From Bacillus spizizenii TU-B-10 (lineage in GTDB: Bacteria > Bacillota > Bacilli > Bacillales > Bacillaceae): 64,000 nucleotides of DNA. The notes under the pieces were generated by a model, which saw nothing but the letters and a program-made list of their open reading frames with translations, did no database searches and was not told the origin of the DNA. Shown here piece by piece: positions 39,797-50,242 of the stretch. Position 1 is the stretch's first letter, and each line of letters opens with the position of its first letter. Both the position numbers and the translations under genes were made by a program. The DNA is taken from the NCBI RefSeq assembly GCF_000227465.1, contig NC_016047.1:2770857-2834856 (forward strand), in the 5' to 3' direction.

Positions 39797-41089
39797 TTAC
39801 TTCAACCTTTTGCGAATGTCAGAAATAAAATAGAGTGATCCGGTAATCAGCACAATTTCATTTGAGCCCTTTTTGCTTTCTATAAATTCGAGCACATCGC
39901 CCGGATCTTCACTCCAGCTTTTATTGCTGATTTCACTTGCATCATAGAGATCTTTTGCAAGAGAAGCACGCGGGAAATCAAAAGAAGCAAAATGAATCGC
40001 ATGCGCTATGGTTTCCAGTCTCTTAATCATGTTTTGATACGGTTTGTCCTTTAATGCGCTAAACACCACAGAAATGCGGGAATCAGGGAAACGCTGTTTC
40101 ATCGTTTCCGCCAGATTTTCAACACCTTCTTCGTTATGCGCACCGTCTAAGTATACCGGCGGATGTTCCTGAACAAGCTCTAATCGCCCCGGCCAAACAG
40201 CCTTTACAAGTCCGCTTCTTAACGCCTCATCACTGATACGGGCAATGTTCTCTCTATTAAGCCACTCAGCAGCCAAAATGGACAAAGCCGCATTTTGTCT
40301 TTGATGTGTGCCGATCAGAGATGTCCGAATATCTTCATAACACTTCTCAGCCGTTTTGAATGAAAACTGCTCTCCGGCAGGCAGAGCCTCTTCATTGAAA
40401 ATAACACATGTATCATGTAATGACTGGAACGGCGCAGCATGTCGTTCAGCCTCATGACGAATAACCTGTAAGGCTTCCGGCTGAGTAACAGCTGTAACAA
40501 TTGGAATACCTTCTTTAATAATTCCGGCCTTTTCCCCAGCAATTTCTTCAATGGTGTTTCCCAAAATGTTCATATGGTCGTGTCCGATGCTTGTGATCAC
40601 AGTTAAAAGCGGTTCAACTACATTCGTAGAGTCGAATCTCCCGCCCAGACCTGTTTCAAAAATAACAAAGTCGACCTTATGAAACTCTGCAAAATATAAA
40701 AATGCACACGCCGTCATAATTTCAAATTCTGTCGGCTGTCCGTATTCCGTTTGATCAAGCGCTTCAACGTGCGGTTTCATCTGATTGACGAGTGCTGTCC
40801 ATTCCTCGTCTGAAATCGGTGTCCCGTTTACGCTGATCCGTTCATTAAACGTAATGATATAAGGTGAGGTAAACGTTCCTACCGTATATCCGGCTTCTTG
40901 CAGCATAGAACGGATAAAAGCCACAGTTGATCCTTTACCGTTTGTTCCTGCGACGTGGAACGCGCGGATTTTCTTTTCAGGATGCCCTAACCGCGCCATC
41001 AGCTGCTCCATTCGGCCGAGTCCGGGCTTCACTCCGAATTTCAGCCGCCCGTGAATCCAGCTGCGCGCTTCTTCATATGCAGTAAACAA
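39797..41089 (-). CDS. folC: Folylpolyglutamate synthase FolC
   Basis: A 430-residue Mur-ligase-family enzyme that adds glutamates to folates. The ATP loop GTNGKGSTVAF is near residue 46, followed by the omega-loop region FTSPYI and HDHMNILG. It follows valS in the same direction. Confidence 0.96.
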   Translation of the reverse strand: MFTAYEEARSWIHGRLKFGVKPGLGRMEQLMARLGHPEKKIRAFHVAGTNGKGSTVAFIRSMLQEAGYTVGTFTSPYIITFNERISVNGTPISDEEWTALVNQMKPHVEALDQTEYGQPTEFEIMTACAFLYFAEFHKVDFVIFETGLGGRFDSTNVVEPLLTVITSIGHDHMNILGNTIEEIAGEKAGIIKEGIPIVTAVTQPEALQVIRHEAERHAAPFQSLHDTCVIFNEEALPAGEQFSFKTAEKCYEDIRTSLIGTHQRQNAALSILAAEWLNRENIARISDEALRSGLVKAVWPGRLELVQEHPPVYLDGAHNEEGVENLAETMKQRFPDSRISVVFSALKDKPYQNMIKRLETIAHAIHFASFDFPRASLAKDLYDASEISNKSWSEDPGDVLEFIESKKGSNEIVLITGSLYFISDIRKRLK

Positions 41090-41115
41090 TGATAATCCCC
41101 TCTTTTATAAGACAA

Positions 41116-41137
41116 GGCGGTTTCTCTAGAAACCGCC
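41116..41137 (-). terminator. Hairpin between valS and folC
   Basis: A perfect 9-bp stem (GGCGGTTTC, loop of four, GAAACCGCC) follows valS. The tail TTGTCTTAT is only moderately T-rich, so it may reduce rather than stop transcription into folC. Confidence 0.55.
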
Positions 41138-41148
41138 CCGGCTTTTCA

Positions 41149-43791
41149 TTAGCCCTTCAGCTCAGCCATTCGTTTTTGAACAGCGTCACGCTTTGCCACA
41201 TAATCTTTTTCTTTTTCACGTTCTTCATCAATTACGTGCGCAGGCGCTTTTTTCATAAATCCTTCATTTCCAAGTTTCTTTTGGACGCGCTCGACTTCTT
41301 TCGTCAGCTTATCGAATTCTTTTTGCAGACGGGCAATTTCTTCATCAATATTAATTAAGCCTTCAAGCGGAAGAATAACCTCCGCTCCTGAGACAACGGC
41401 CGTCATCGCTTTATCAACAGCCTCGATATCCGTGCCGATTTTTAGCACGCTCGGATTCGTAAAGCGTTCAACATATGAACGGTTCGCTTCGAGACGGGCT
41501 GCAATTTCGTCTGTGCTTGTTTTAATATACAGTTCAACCTGCTTGCTCATTGGCGTATTGACTTCACTGCGGATATTACGCACAGAACGGATCAACTCAA
41601 CAAGAAGCTTCATGTCAGCTGCCGCTTCAGTATCAGTATGCTCCGGTACGACAACAGGCCATTGACTTACTGTAATCGACTCCCCTTGATGAGGAAGGTG
41701 CTGCCAAATTTCCTCCGTTAAGAATGGCATAAACGGATGGAGCAGGCGCATCGTTTGATCCAGTACGTAAGCAAGGATGGAACGGGTTGTTTTCTTAGCC
41801 GCTTCGTCTTCTCCGTAAAGCGGAAGCTTCGCCATTTCAATATACCAATCACAGAAATCGTCCCAAATAAAGTTATATAAATGGCGTCCGACTTCACCAA
41901 ATTCATATCGATCAGCAAGCTGAGTCACATGCTCAATCGTTTCATTTAATCGCGTTAAAATCCACTTATCAGCTACTGATTTTTCGCCTGACAGATCAAG
42001 CTCATCGTATGTCATGCCGTCCATGTTCATTAATGCAAAACGGGAGGCATTCCAAATTTTATTGGCAAAATTCCAAGTCGATTCCACTTTTTCATAGCTG
42101 AAGCGCAGATCTTGGCCAGGAGAGCTTCCAGTCGCAAGGAAATAACGCAGAGAATCGGCTCCGTACTTGTCAATGACATCCATCGGATCGACACCGTTGC
42201 CAAGAGATTTACTCATTTTCCGGCCTTGCTCATCACGGATTAAGCCATGGATTAAAACATCTTTGAACGGGCGCTCGCCTGTAAATTCAATGCCTTGGAA
42301 AATCATACGTGACACCCAGAAGAAAATGATGTCGTACCCTGTCACGAGAACGTCTGTCGGATAGTAGCGTTTAAAGTCTTCAGCCGTTACATCAGGCCAG
42401 CCCATAGTGGAGAAAGGCCAGAGCGCAGAGCTGAACCATGTATCCAGTACGTCTGTATCCTGTTCCCAATTTTCGCTGTCCTCAGGCGCTTCAAGCCCGA
42501 CATATAGCTCACCTGTTTCTTTATGATACCAAGCAGGAATGCGGTGGCCCCACCACAACTGACGGGAAATACACCAGTCGCGGATGTTTTCCATCCAGTG
42601 TAAATACGTTTTTTCGAAACGGTCAGGCACAAAATTGACTTTTTCTTCTTTCTTTTGCAACTCAATCGCTTCATCAGCAAGCGGCTGCATGCGCACAAAC
42701 CATTGGGTAGAAAGATAAGGCTCAACTACAGCCCCGCTTCGTTCACTATGGCCGACAGAATGCATATGATCCTCAATTTTGAAGAGGACTCCCGCCTCCT
42801 GTAAATCTTTTACGAGCTTTTTGCGGCATTCAAAACGATCCATACCTTGGTAATGCAGGGCATTTTCATTCATTGTTCCGTCTTCATTCATGACAAGAAT
42901 GCGTTCTAAATTGTGGCGGTTGCCAAGCTCGAAGTCGTTCGGATCATGGGCAGGCGTAATTTTCACCGCACCTGAACCAAATTCCATATCAACGTAGTCA
43001 TCACCGACAATCGGAATTTCACGATTTACAATCGGCAGGATCACCGTTTTTCCGATAAGATGCTTATAGCGCTCATCTTCAGGATGAACGGCAACAGCTG
43101 TATCACCGAGCATCGTTTCAGGACGTGTCGTTGCAATTTCAATTGAACCTGAACCGTCAGCGAGCGGATAGCTCATATGATAGAACGCACCTTGAACATC
43201 CTTGTAAATGACCTCAATGTCGGATAGAGCTGTTTTTGTCGCAGGGTCCCAGTTAATAATATATTCGCCTCTGTAGATCAGGCCCTTTTCATAAAGCTTA
43301 ACGAATACTTCGCGAACCGCTTTGCTTAAGCCTTCATCCAGCGTAAAACGTTCACGGGAATAATCAAGGCCAAGGCCTAATTTCGCCCACTGGCTGCGAA
43401 TAAAGTCAGCATACTCTTCCTTCCACTTCCACGTTTCTTCGAGGAATTTCTCGCGGCCAAGATCATATCGGGATTTGCCCTCTTCACGAAGTTTCGCTTC
43501 CACTTTAGCCTGTGTCGCAATGCCGGCGTGGTCCATACCCGGAAGCCACAGTACATCATAACCCTGCATGCGTTTCATTCTTGTTACAATATCTTGCAAC
43601 GTTGTGTCCCACGCGTGGCCAAGGTGAAGTCTTCCTGTTACGTTTGGCGGCGGAATGACTACAGAATATGGCTCTTTTGTCTGGTCACTGCCTGCTTCAA
43701 AAAATTTACCTTTTAGCCAAAAATCATATCGGTCTTTTTCAACCGCTGCCGGATCGTATTTCGTCGGCATTGTTTGTTCATTCGTTTCCAT
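41149..43791 (-). CDS. valS: Valyl-tRNA synthetase
   Basis: An 880-residue class I synthetase. HLGHAWD is the HIGH motif (near residue 57), [10 protein letters not shown] the KMSKS loop (near 525), a CP1 editing domain lies between them, and the C-terminal coiled coil (about 815-878) is complete. Two ATGs are adjacent; I use the second, better spaced from GGAGGG. Expression is governed by an upstream T-box. Confidence 0.98.
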   Translation of the reverse strand: METNEQTMPTKYDPAAVEKDRYDFWLKGKFFEAGSDQTKEPYSVVIPPPNVTGRLHLGHAWDTTLQDIVTRMKRMQGYDVLWLPGMDHAGIATQAKVEAKLREEGKSRYDLGREKFLEETWKWKEEYADFIRSQWAKLGLGLDYSRERFTLDEGLSKAVREVFVKLYEKGLIYRGEYIINWDPATKTALSDIEVIYKDVQGAFYHMSYPLADGSGSIEIATTRPETMLGDTAVAVHPEDERYKHLIGKTVILPIVNREIPIVGDDYVDMEFGSGAVKITPAHDPNDFELGNRHNLERILVMNEDGTMNENALHYQGMDRFECRKKLVKDLQEAGVLFKIEDHMHSVGHSERSGAVVEPYLSTQWFVRMQPLADEAIELQKKEEKVNFVPDRFEKTYLHWMENIRDWCISRQLWWGHRIPAWYHKETGELYVGLEAPEDSENWEQDTDVLDTWFSSALWPFSTMGWPDVTAEDFKRYYPTDVLVTGYDIIFFWVSRMIFQGIEFTGERPFKDVLIHGLIRDEQGRKMSKSLGNGVDPMDVIDKYGADSLRYFLATGSSPGQDLRFSYEKVESTWNFANKIWNASRFALMNMDGMTYDELDLSGEKSVADKWILTRLNETIEHVTQLADRYEFGEVGRHLYNFIWDDFCDWYIEMAKLPLYGEDEAAKKTTRSILAYVLDQTMRLLHPFMPFLTEEIWQHLPHQGESITVSQWPVVVPEHTDTEAAADMKLLVELIRSVRNIRSEVNTPMSKQVELYIKTSTDEIAARLEANRSYVERFTNPSVLKIGTDIEAVDKAMTAVVSGAEVILPLEGLINIDEEIARLQKEFDKLTKEVERVQKKLGNEGFMKKAPAHVIDEEREKEKDYVAKRDAVQKRMAELKG

Positions 43792-43826
43792 CATAACCCT
43801 CCAGCATGTTTAAAAATGGCTGAGAA

Positions 43827-44105
43827 CAAAAAAAGAGCTCTTCATCCCTGTAAAAGGACGAAAAGCTCTTTCGCGGTACCACCTTTTTTCATGAACTCTA
43901 TCAGTTCATGCACTTACAACGGATAACGGGTGTTTCCCGAATTTCTCTACTCTTCTTTCAAGAAATTATGCTCCCGGGCGACCTTCCAATCAGACAACAT
44001 AAGAAGCCTTTCAGCAAACGGCTTCTCTCTCTGCATGCGCCTTTTTTGTACTCTTCCCGTTCTAAGCAGGTGTATTTATCAGCTCATTATATACATTATT
44101 TATGT
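43827..44105 (-). promoter_or_regulatory. T-box riboswitch of valS
   Basis: The leader RNA contains the T-box core GGTGGTACCGCG (43872-43883), a long stem I with AGTA- and GAGAGA-type elements, and an intrinsic terminator (43827-43872: AAGAGCT pairing with AGCTCTT plus T run) competing with the antiterminator. Uncharged tRNA-Val should allow read-through. GTC in AAGGTCGCC is a plausible specifier codon. Confidence 0.88.
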
Positions 44106-44110
44106 TCTTT

Positions 44111-44140
44111 ATTATAGTAAAAGTGTTTTTGATTCGTCAA
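44111..44140 (-). promoter_or_regulatory. Sigma-A promoter of valS
   Basis: On the minus strand TTGACG (44135-44140), 18 bp, TATAAT (44111-44116), placing the start just before the T-box stem I. Confidence 0.75.
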
Positions 44141-44197
44141 TCATCTTTTCCAAAAACACCGCTTTCTATACAAATGGGCAGGCACCTATTGCCCAAG

Positions 44198-44218
44198 TTT
44201 ACATATAATGCTTGTAAA
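44198..44218 (+). repeat. Inverted repeat over the yszA -10 region
   Basis: TTTACA and TGTAAA, nine bases apart, flank a TATAAT about 30 bp before the yszA start. It could be an operator; the match is short. Confidence 0.4.
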
Positions 44219-44238
44219 TGCGTAGAGGAGGATGCACC

Positions 44239-44430
44239 TTGAAGAAACGATTCAGCTCTTATTCCCTGCCGCCGTGGGTCAGGCAACTTCGGCTTGTATC
44301 CGCGCAAGTGATTATCCCCATTACAATTTTTCAAGGGATCAGAACCATTTTCTTTCCGACAACCTTTGATGTTTTGCTGCTCGCAATCCTGATCTTGTTA
44401 GCTTGCGCCCTTCATTTAGACTGGATATAA
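44239..44430 (+). CDS. yszA: Small membrane protein YszA
   Basis: A 63-residue protein with a basic N terminus and one or two hydrophobic stretches (about 24-35 and 42-60). I recognise it as YszA, a hypothetical protein of B. subtilis with no known function. The start is TTG at 44239, eight bases after AGGAGGA; an upstream in-frame start would include the ribosome binding site. Divergent from valS and convergent with ysxE. Confidence 0.7.
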   Translation: MKKRFSSYSLPPWVRQLRLVSAQVIIPITIFQGIRTIFFPTTFDVLLLAILILLACALHLDWI

Positions 44431-44437
44431 ACAAACA

Positions 44438-44468
44438 AGTCCGCGCCATTAAGACGTGGACTCGTTTT
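44438..44468. terminator. Terminator between yszA and ysxE
   Basis: AGTCC and GGACT arms with extended GC pairs and T-rich tails on both strands; it overlaps the end of ysxE. Confidence 0.65.
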
Positions 44469-45474
44469 CAGCCTGAAATTTTTTCTCTAGTTCAATCTGA
44501 TGAACTTTCATCACAAACGGCTCTATATTTTTCATTTGCCAATAAGCCTTTAATAATTGCGTACATTCATTTTTTTCATGCTGTCTTTTCCCGGTTTGAT
44601 AACGGTTCAGCACCTTGTACATGGCTGCCGGAAATGCCATATAGCTGAGAAAAAGACTGACTTCCGCTTCACGCAAAGGGAATGATTTCGTGTATGCATA
44701 AAACCATTCGACGCATTCCGGACAAGCTTTCGGAAAGCCTCTGAACATTTTTGTATAAAAGCCGAGTAAGTCGTTTTGCGGCGGGCCGACAGACGCTCTT
44801 TCGAAGTTTGTGAAATACCCGGTCCCTGTATCATTATACAGAAAATGGTGTATAGACAGGTTGCCGTGGTTCATCACAACCCTTGAGTCACCCTTCTCTT
44901 TTGTCGACTCATACCAGTCCTCCAACCGCTCCAGCGCAAAATTCACCGCCGAAATGGTTTCTGAAAAATAGGTTACGGCCTGAAGTTCAAAAGGGGAAAG
45001 GTACCATTCCTTTTCCGCTCTGTCTACAAACTGTTCATAATAAATTTTATCATGTTCCCACTTTTTTTTCGTTTGTCCGTAATAACGTTCAATATCATCA
45101 CGTCTGATCTTTATTTCCTGAGTGGTTCTCTCGTGAAGGCGGGCTGTTTCTCTAAATAAATAAACATGTTTCTGATCCCGTTCTTCCTCCTGGTCAAATT
45201 GAAGCCACGGCATTAAATAATAGGAATCTCCGGATTGTATGCCTTCTGATAAAAACTCACCGCTATTTGTTCTGTAAACAGGAACAAATGAACGAAAACC
45301 TTTTTCCTCAATCGCCACCATATGATCTGTAAATTGTTTGCTGCGAACCGATTTCAATTTTTTCAGGGCAAATACGCCGTAGTCTGTATACACTTTCCAC
45401 ACAAGAGGACTGACAGGCTCAATAAATTGAGCAGTCAGTCCGTATTTCTGAAGAACCGATAGGGTATCTTCCAT
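44449..45474 (-). CDS. ysxE: CotS/YutH-family spore coat protein YsxE
   Basis: A 341-residue protein of the CotS/YsxE/YutH group, built on an aminoglycoside-phosphotransferase-like kinase fold: ALKKLK holds the ATP Lys and [14 protein letters not shown] is the catalytic loop, where the usual Asp is Asn, so activity is doubtful. It is co-transcribed with spoVID and found in the spore coat. The start at 45474 is chosen for GGTGA spacing; a GTG four codons earlier is possible. Confidence 0.85.
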   Translation of the reverse strand: MEDTLSVLQKYGLTAQFIEPVSPLVWKVYTDYGVFALKKLKSVRSKQFTDHMVAIEEKGFRSFVPVYRTNSGEFLSEGIQSGDSYYLMPWLQFDQEEERDQKHVYLFRETARLHERTTQEIKIRRDDIERYYGQTKKKWEHDKIYYEQFVDRAEKEWYLSPFELQAVTYFSETISAVNFALERLEDWYESTKEKGDSRVVMNHGNLSIHHFLYNDTGTGYFTNFERASVGPPQNDLLGFYTKMFRGFPKACPECVEWFYAYTKSFPLREAEVSLFLSYMAFPAAMYKVLNRYQTGKRQHEKNECTQLLKAYWQMKNIEPFVMKVHQIELEKKFQAENESTS

Positions 45475-45506
45475 TCCATTCACCACATTTTCCGATCGCT
45501 TACGGC

Positions 45507-47813
45507 TTACGCATGGCTGTTGTTATATTGAGGAATATAGAGGATCTGTCCTGCTTTCAATTCATCGTCCAAGGCTAAAGAATTCATCCTGATCAGCTGC
45601 TGGGATGTGATTTCATACCGTTCGCATAAGCGTTCGATCGTATCTTCCTGCTGAACAATGCATATTTTCATTCTCGAAAACTCATCCTCTTCTTTCGTAA
45701 AGAGTTTTGTTAAATAAAGAGAATTATCACTTTCCTTTGTTTGAGGTTCCTTCGTTTCAGCAGCAGGAGCAACCCTAGGAACAGCATTCGCTTCCTTCCT
45801 TTCAGTCTCTGAGGTATCAGTCAGCTGGAAGGATTGAAGAGCTGTTTCTTCCTCAGGCTTTTCAGCCGGTGGTATTTTTCTCACTTCAATTTCAAAGCTT
45901 TCTTCCTCTTGTTCTTTCTCTTCCAGCAGCTTAGGCGCTGAATAAAAAGAATCCTCCTCTTCATGTTCGGGTAGGAAGGTGCGGTATGCCGGTGCAGACT
46001 CTTCTTGAGGTGCCTCCTCCGAGCTTGCTTTTTGCTTGAAATGAAGCTGTAAAGCGGTTTCGTCATTCTCCACATATGGAGCTGAGGCTGATTTCTTCTC
46101 TCTGCTTTCTTCTATGGAGAGAACGGGCTGAGATTCACTTTCAAGAGCCTCTTCCGCTTCTTGACCAAGCGCGGGCTCAGCATGTTCTGGTTGTGCCGCT
46201 TCTTTCTCTTCTTGACCAAGCGCGGGCTCAGCATGTTCTGGTTGTGCCGCTTCTTTCTCTTCTTGACGAAGTGCGGGCTCAGCATGTTCCGGTTGTGCTG
46301 CTTCTTTCGCTTCTTGACGAAGCGCAGGCTCAGCGTGTTCCGGTTGTGCTGCTTCTTTCTCTCCTTGACGGAATGTAGGCTCAGCGTGTTCCGGTTGTGC
46401 TGCTTCTTTCTCTTCTTGACGGAATGTAGGCTCAGCGTGTTCCGGTTGTGCTGCTTCTTTCTCTTCTTGACGGAGTGCAGGCTCAGCGTGTTCCGGTTGT
46501 GCTGTTTCTTTCGCTTCTTGACGGAATGCAGGCTCAGCGTGTTCCGGTTGTGCTGCTTCTTTCTCTTCTTGACGGAATGCAGGCTCAGCGTGTTCCGGTT
46601 GTGCTGCCTCTTTCTCTTCTTGACGGAATGCAGGATCAGCGTGTTCCGGTTGTGCCGCTTCTTCCTCTTCTTGACGAAGTGCAGGATCAGCGTGTTCCGA
46701 TTGTGCCGCTTCTTTCGCTTCTTGACGAAGTGCAGGATCAGCGTGGTCCGGTTGTGCCGCTTCTTTCTCTTCTTGACGAAGTGCAGGATCAGCGTGGTCC
46801 GGTTGTGCCGTTTCTTCATTTTGAGCCTCTTGGCGCAACGCATATTCAAGAATAGGAGACACTGGAGTTTCTGCTTTTTCCTCTGCAATCACAGTCTCTG
46901 CATGTAGTTCAGCTTCCAAAGCAGGCGATTTTTCCGCTCCAGAATCTTCACGAAGATCTGCCTTCGCTGAGGGGGCTGCTTCTTCACGAACATCTGCTAT
47001 TGCAGCTGCTGGCTCAGGCGTTTCATTTTCTGTTTTTACGATCTCTTGAATCTCTATTTCTGAAGCATCGGGTTCTTCTGTTCCCGATGCTTCACGACTC
47101 TCTGCTTCCGGCTCCACAAGCTCTAACGGCTCGGCATCTTCTCGCGCCTCTGGTTCTGAAGCAACCGATTCCGGCGGCGCAGATTCTGCTTTTTCTGTTT
47201 CCAGTTCTTCACGGAGCCCCGCTTTCGAGACAAAAAGTTCTGGCGGTTCGGCTGGCGTTTCATCCTGCAGAACTGCTTCCGCTGCCGAAGGTGAACCCGT
47301 TTCTACTGCACTTTGTATCGGCGGCTCTGAAATCTCTTCCTCTCTGAATGCCGCTGGAGCCTCATATAGAGGAATCTCCGGCTCTTTGTCTGCCGTATCA
47401 TCCAAAAGCCCTTCGATCGCTAAATCAGCTTGAATCGTTAAAATGCGAGAATCCATTAATTGATAGTCAAATGCGTCAATAAAGACGAAGACATCCTGTA
47501 AATGGCTCACTTTATTTTTCGGAATGGTAATATCCACAGGAAAACAGTGAGTCAGTTCTGCGCTTCCATCCTCTCTCTTTCTGACTTCTTCAACAAACCG
47601 CTTATCGGTATAAAACTCTTCGGTATGTTTGTTTTGATCTATGTTGTACTCACCTGTAAGTTCAAGCGATCCTCTGATTGATACATAATCATTTACTTCC
47701 TGAACCCTAATGTCAGGATCTAATGAAATAGAAAGCAGTTCAGAAACTTCCTGTCCTTTTTGGAAACAGATCGATTCTTCTACAGAAAATTGCAATCGAT
47801 GATTTTGCGGCAA
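45507..47813 (-). CDS. spoVID: SpoVID coat-encasement protein with expanded acidic repeat region
   Basis: SpoVID drives encasement of the forespore by coat proteins, binding SpoIVA and SafA. Here it is 768 residues: a conserved N-terminal domain (1-130), a long Glu/Ala/Pro-rich region, and a C-terminal LysM domain (about 715-764). The middle carries 13 tandem 17-residue units (residues 340-560, consensus [17 protein letters not shown]). I recall about 575 residues and essentially one unit in strain 168, so the array is an expansion. The frame is intact throughout. TTG at 47813 is eight bases after AAGGAGG; the ATG two codons earlier is too close to that site. Confidence 0.93.
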   Translation of the reverse strand: MPQNHRLQFSVEESICFQKGQEVSELLSISLDPDIRVQEVNDYVSIRGSLELTGEYNIDQNKHTEEFYTDKRFVEEVRKREDGSAELTHCFPVDITIPKNKVSHLQDVFVFIDAFDYQLMDSRILTIQADLAIEGLLDDTADKEPEIPLYEAPAAFREEEISEPPIQSAVETGSPSAAEAVLQDETPAEPPELFVSKAGLREELETEKAESAPPESVASEPEAREDAEPLELVEPEAESREASGTEEPDASEIEIQEIVKTENETPEPAAAIADVREEAAPSAKADLREDSGAEKSPALEAELHAETVIAEEKAETPVSPILEYALRQEAQNEETAQPDHADPALRQEEKEAAQPDHADPALRQEAKEAAQSEHADPALRQEEEEAAQPEHADPAFRQEEKEAAQPEHAEPAFRQEEKEAAQPEHAEPAFRQEAKETAQPEHAEPALRQEEKEAAQPEHAEPTFRQEEKEAAQPEHAEPTFRQGEKEAAQPEHAEPALRQEAKEAAQPEHAEPALRQEEKEAAQPEHAEPALGQEEKEAAQPEHAEPALGQEAEEALESESQPVLSIEESREKKSASAPYVENDETALQLHFKQKASSEEAPQEESAPAYRTFLPEHEEEDSFYSAPKLLEEKEQEEESFEIEVRKIPPAEKPEEETALQSFQLTDTSETERKEANAVPRVAPAAETKEPQTKESDNSLYLTKLFTKEEDEFSRMKICIVQQEDTIERLCERYEITSQQLIRMNSLALDDELKAGQILYIPQYNNSHA
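46134..46796 (-). repeat. Tandem array of 13 x 51 bp inside spoVID
   Basis: Thirteen contiguous units of exactly 51 bp encode HA(D/E)P(A/T)(L/F)(R/G)QE(E/A)KEAAQPE variants. The first four units have HADP and the last nine HAEP; Leu and Phe alternate at position 6. The last unit (46134-46184) is degenerate at its end (EALESE). A diverged half-copy ([15 protein letters not shown]) precedes unit 1. No spacer lies between units. Confidence 0.97.
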
Positions 47814-47829
47814 GTTCATATCCTCCTTT

Positions 47830-47852
47830 CATCTAATCCTTAAAATTAGATG
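47830..47852 (-). promoter_or_regulatory. Leader hairpin just before the spoVID ribosome binding site
   Basis: CATCTAAT and ATTAGATG form a perfect 8-bp stem with a seven-base loop, ending at the AAAGGAGG. It would sit at the 5' end of mRNA from the sigma-E promoter and may stabilise it. Confidence 0.55.
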
Positions 47853-47860
47853 TCACTAAA

Positions 47861-47889
47861 GGTGTATGTATGAACTGGGGAAAATATGA
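47861..47889 (-). promoter_or_regulatory. Candidate sigma-E promoter of spoVID-ysxE
   Basis: On the minus strand TCATATT (47883-47889), 14 bp, then CATACACC (47861-47868), resembling sigma-E boxes. Mother-cell expression of spoVID is established. Confidence 0.6.
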
Positions 47890-47903
47890 GTTGGCGAACA
47901 CAG

Positions 47904-47941
47904 AAAAAAACCGGTACAAGGATGTCCTTGATACCGGTTTT
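47904..47941 (-). terminator. Terminator after hemL
   Basis: A long stem (ACCGGTATCAAGGA with TCCTTGTACCGGT) followed by seven T residues on the minus strand ends the hem operon. Confidence 0.92.
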
Positions 47942-47945
47942 GCTC

Positions 47946-49238
47946 TTATCCGCGGCTGATCTCAGCAAATACTTTCTCAGCTGCCTGGATTGTTTTTTCA
48001 ATATCTTCCTCAGTATGGGCTGTTGAAAGAAAAAGGCCTTCGAATTGTGATGGCGGAAGGAATACACCTTCATTTGCCATGCCTTTATAGTAGTTAGCAA
48101 ACAGCTTCAAATCAGATGCTTTGGCTGTTTCATAATTGATGACAGGTTCGTTTGTAAAGAAGAAGCCGATCATTGAACCTGCGCGGTTAAAGGTATGCGG
48201 AATGCCGTGAGCCTCGGCGGCTTTTGAAATGCCTTCTTCCAGCCTGTCGCCTTTTTTGATGAAATTCTTGTAGGATTCAGGTGTCAGCTGCTTCAATGTT
48301 TCTAAGCCAGCCGTCATCGCAAGCGGGTTGCCTGACAATGTGCCGGCCTGATAAATCGGACCGCTCGGAGCGATCTGCTCCATGATTTCAGCCTTGCCGC
48401 CATAAGCACCGACAGGAAGCCCGCCCCCGATCACTTTTCCTAAACAAGTCAGATCAGGCGTTACGCCGAAGTATCCTTGAGCACAATTATAATCGACGCG
48501 GAAGCCTGTCATTACTTCATCAAAAATCAGCAAGGAACCGTATTGCTCAGTGATATCACGCAGCCCTTGCAGGAAGCCTTCTTGCGGCGGAACAACTCCC
48601 ATATTTCCGGCAACCGGCTCTACAATAACTCCCGCAATGTCTTCACCGAATTGCTGGAAAGCAAGCTTTACACTTTCTAAATCATTGTACGGAACGGTGA
48701 TGGTGTTTTTCGCAATGCCTTCAGGCACACCAGGGCTGTCAGGCAGACCGAGAGTGGCCACTCCTGAACCCGCTTTAATCAAAAGGGAATCGCCATGCCC
48801 GTGGTAGCAGCCCTCAAATTTTAAAATCTTGTTGCGGCCTGTATAGCCTCTTGCCAAACGGAGGGCACTCATAGTAGCCTCTGTCCCGGAGCTGACCATT
48901 CGTACAATTTCTACAGATGGCACACGATCAATGACGAGTTTTGCCAGTTCATTTTCCACTTCAGTAGGGGCACCGAAGCTTGTCCCGTATTCTGCCACTT
49001 TTTTGAGGCTCTCTACGACGCGGTCATTTGTATGCCCTAAAATTAAAGGCCCCCATGACAAGACGTAGTCAATATATTCATTTCCGTCAATATCATAGAT
49101 TTTTGAGCCTTTTCCGCGCTCCATAAAAATCGGGTCCATGTCTACCGATTTAAATGCGCGAACGGGACTGTTCACACCGCCCGGCATGAGTTTTTGCGCT
49201 TCTTTAAAAGCCGCTTTTGATTTTTCATAGCTTCTCAT
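47946..49238 (-). CDS. hemL: Glutamate-1-semialdehyde 2,1-aminomutase HemL
   Basis: A 430-residue PLP enzyme making 5-aminolevulinate, the second step of the C5 pathway after HemA. The PLP Lys is in [16 protein letters not shown] near 268, and [12 protein letters not shown] and [10 protein letters not shown] are conserved. AGGAG before the ATG at 49238 sets the start. Last gene of hemAXCDBL. Confidence 0.97.
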   Translation of the reverse strand: MRSYEKSKAAFKEAQKLMPGGVNSPVRAFKSVDMDPIFMERGKGSKIYDIDGNEYIDYVLSWGPLILGHTNDRVVESLKKVAEYGTSFGAPTEVENELAKLVIDRVPSVEIVRMVSSGTEATMSALRLARGYTGRNKILKFEGCYHGHGDSLLIKAGSGVATLGLPDSPGVPEGIAKNTITVPYNDLESVKLAFQQFGEDIAGVIVEPVAGNMGVVPPQEGFLQGLRDITEQYGSLLIFDEVMTGFRVDYNCAQGYFGVTPDLTCLGKVIGGGLPVGAYGGKAEIMEQIAPSGPIYQAGTLSGNPLAMTAGLETLKQLTPESYKNFIKKGDRLEEGISKAAEAHGIPHTFNRAGSMIGFFFTNEPVINYETAKASDLKLFANYYKGMANEGVFLPPSQFEGLFLSTAHTEEDIEKTIQAAEKVFAEISRG

Positions 49239-49267
49239 CTGCCTCAACTCCTGTCAACTGAATAAAA

Positions 49268-50242
49268 TTACTCCGCAAGCCATTTCGCTGCGTCTTTGGC
49301 ATGATACGTAATAATCAGGTCAGCACCTGCACGCTTCATGCTTGTCAAAATTTCTAACACAATTTCCTTTTCTTTGATCCAGCCGTTCTGCGCTGCAGCC
49401 TTTACCATTGAATACTCTCCGCTTACATTATAAGCGACGAGCGGCAAAGTAAACTCATTTTTTACGTCACGCATGATATCCATATATGAAAGTGAAGGTT
49501 TGACAATCAAAAAGTCCGCGCCTTCCTCGACATCTGATTGTGCTTCGCGGAGTGCTTCCATACGGTTGGCAGGGTCCATCTGATATGTTTTGCGGTCTCC
49601 GAATTGCGGCGTGCTGTTTGCTGCATCACGGAACGGACCGTAAAACTCACTTGAATATTTCACAGCGTAAGACATGATTGGAATATTGACGAACCCTTCT
49701 TTATCAAGCGCTTTTCTGATCACTGTAACAAATCCGTCCATCATGTTTGAAGGCGCAATGATATCCGCACCTGCTTTCGCTTGGCTGACAGCTGTCTGCG
49801 CCAAAAGCTCCAGCGATTCATCATTGAGGATGACGCCGTCTTTGACAAGTCCGCAATGGCCGTGGTCTGTATATTCGCATAAGCACGTATCAGCGACAAC
49901 AACCATCTCAGGGAAGTGTGTTTTAATTTCTGTGATGGCTTTTTGAACGATGCCGTGATCATGATACGCTTGCGTTCCGCAATCATCTTTTTCTTCCGGG
50001 ATGCCGAACACGATGACAGATTGAATGCCCAGTTTAACCAGCTCTGCCACTTCATCCTTCAGTAGATCTAATGATACATGGTAAACATCAGGCATTGACG
50101 GAACAGCTTTTTTGCCTTCCAGCCCTTCAACGACAAAAATTGGATAAATAAAATCCGATGGGTGCAAACGTGTTTCCTTTACCATCTCTCTCATTGCTTT
50201 TGATGACCGCAGGCGGCGGTGTCTGTTAAATGATTGACTCAT
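49268..50242 (-). CDS. hemB: Delta-aminolevulinate dehydratase HemB
   Basis: A 324-residue porphobilinogen synthase. The zinc-site Cys are in [14 protein letters not shown], and the Schiff-base Lys are in YAVKYSS and [11 protein letters not shown]. It overlaps hemD by 4 bases (ATGA), showing coupling. The longer open frame upstream is part of hemD. Confidence 0.97.
   Translation of the reverse strand: MSQSFNRHRRLRSSKAMREMVKETRLHPSDFIYPIFVVEGLEGKKAVPSMPDVYHVSLDLLKDEVAELVKLGIQSVIVFGIPEEKDDCGTQAYHDHGIVQKAITEIKTHFPEMVVVADTCLCEYTDHGHCGLVKDGVILNDESLELLAQTAVSQAKAGADIIAPSNMMDGFVTVIRKALDKEGFVNIPIMSYAVKYSSEFYGPFRDAANSTPQFGDRKTYQMDPANRMEALREAQSDVEEGADFLIVKPSLSYMDIMRDVKNEFTLPLVAYNVSGEYSMVKAAAQNGWIKEKEIVLEILTSMKRAGADLIITYHAKDAAKWLAE

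Larger units (their letters stand above)
43792..44238. other. Intergenic region between valS and yszA
   Basis: This 447-bp stretch holds the valS T-box leader and terminator, the valS promoter, and the upstream region of divergent yszA with an inverted repeat over a TATAAT. No protein gene is apparent in it. Confidence 0.8.

Noticed and set aside
46134..46796. CRISPR-like regular repeats
   Set aside because: Units are contiguous with no unique spacers and code for protein; no cas genes.
46112..46888. Second minus-strand frame of 258 codons ([12 protein letters not shown] repeats)
   Set aside because: Same cause; it is an alternative frame within spoVID, whose conserved ends fix the true frame.
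46161..46907. Long plus-strand open frame (248 codons, repeats of FRLCCFF type) opposite spoVID
   Set aside because: The 51-bp repeat is a multiple of three and lacks stops, so several frames stay open. No ribosome binding site or sensible product; it is a shadow of spoVID.
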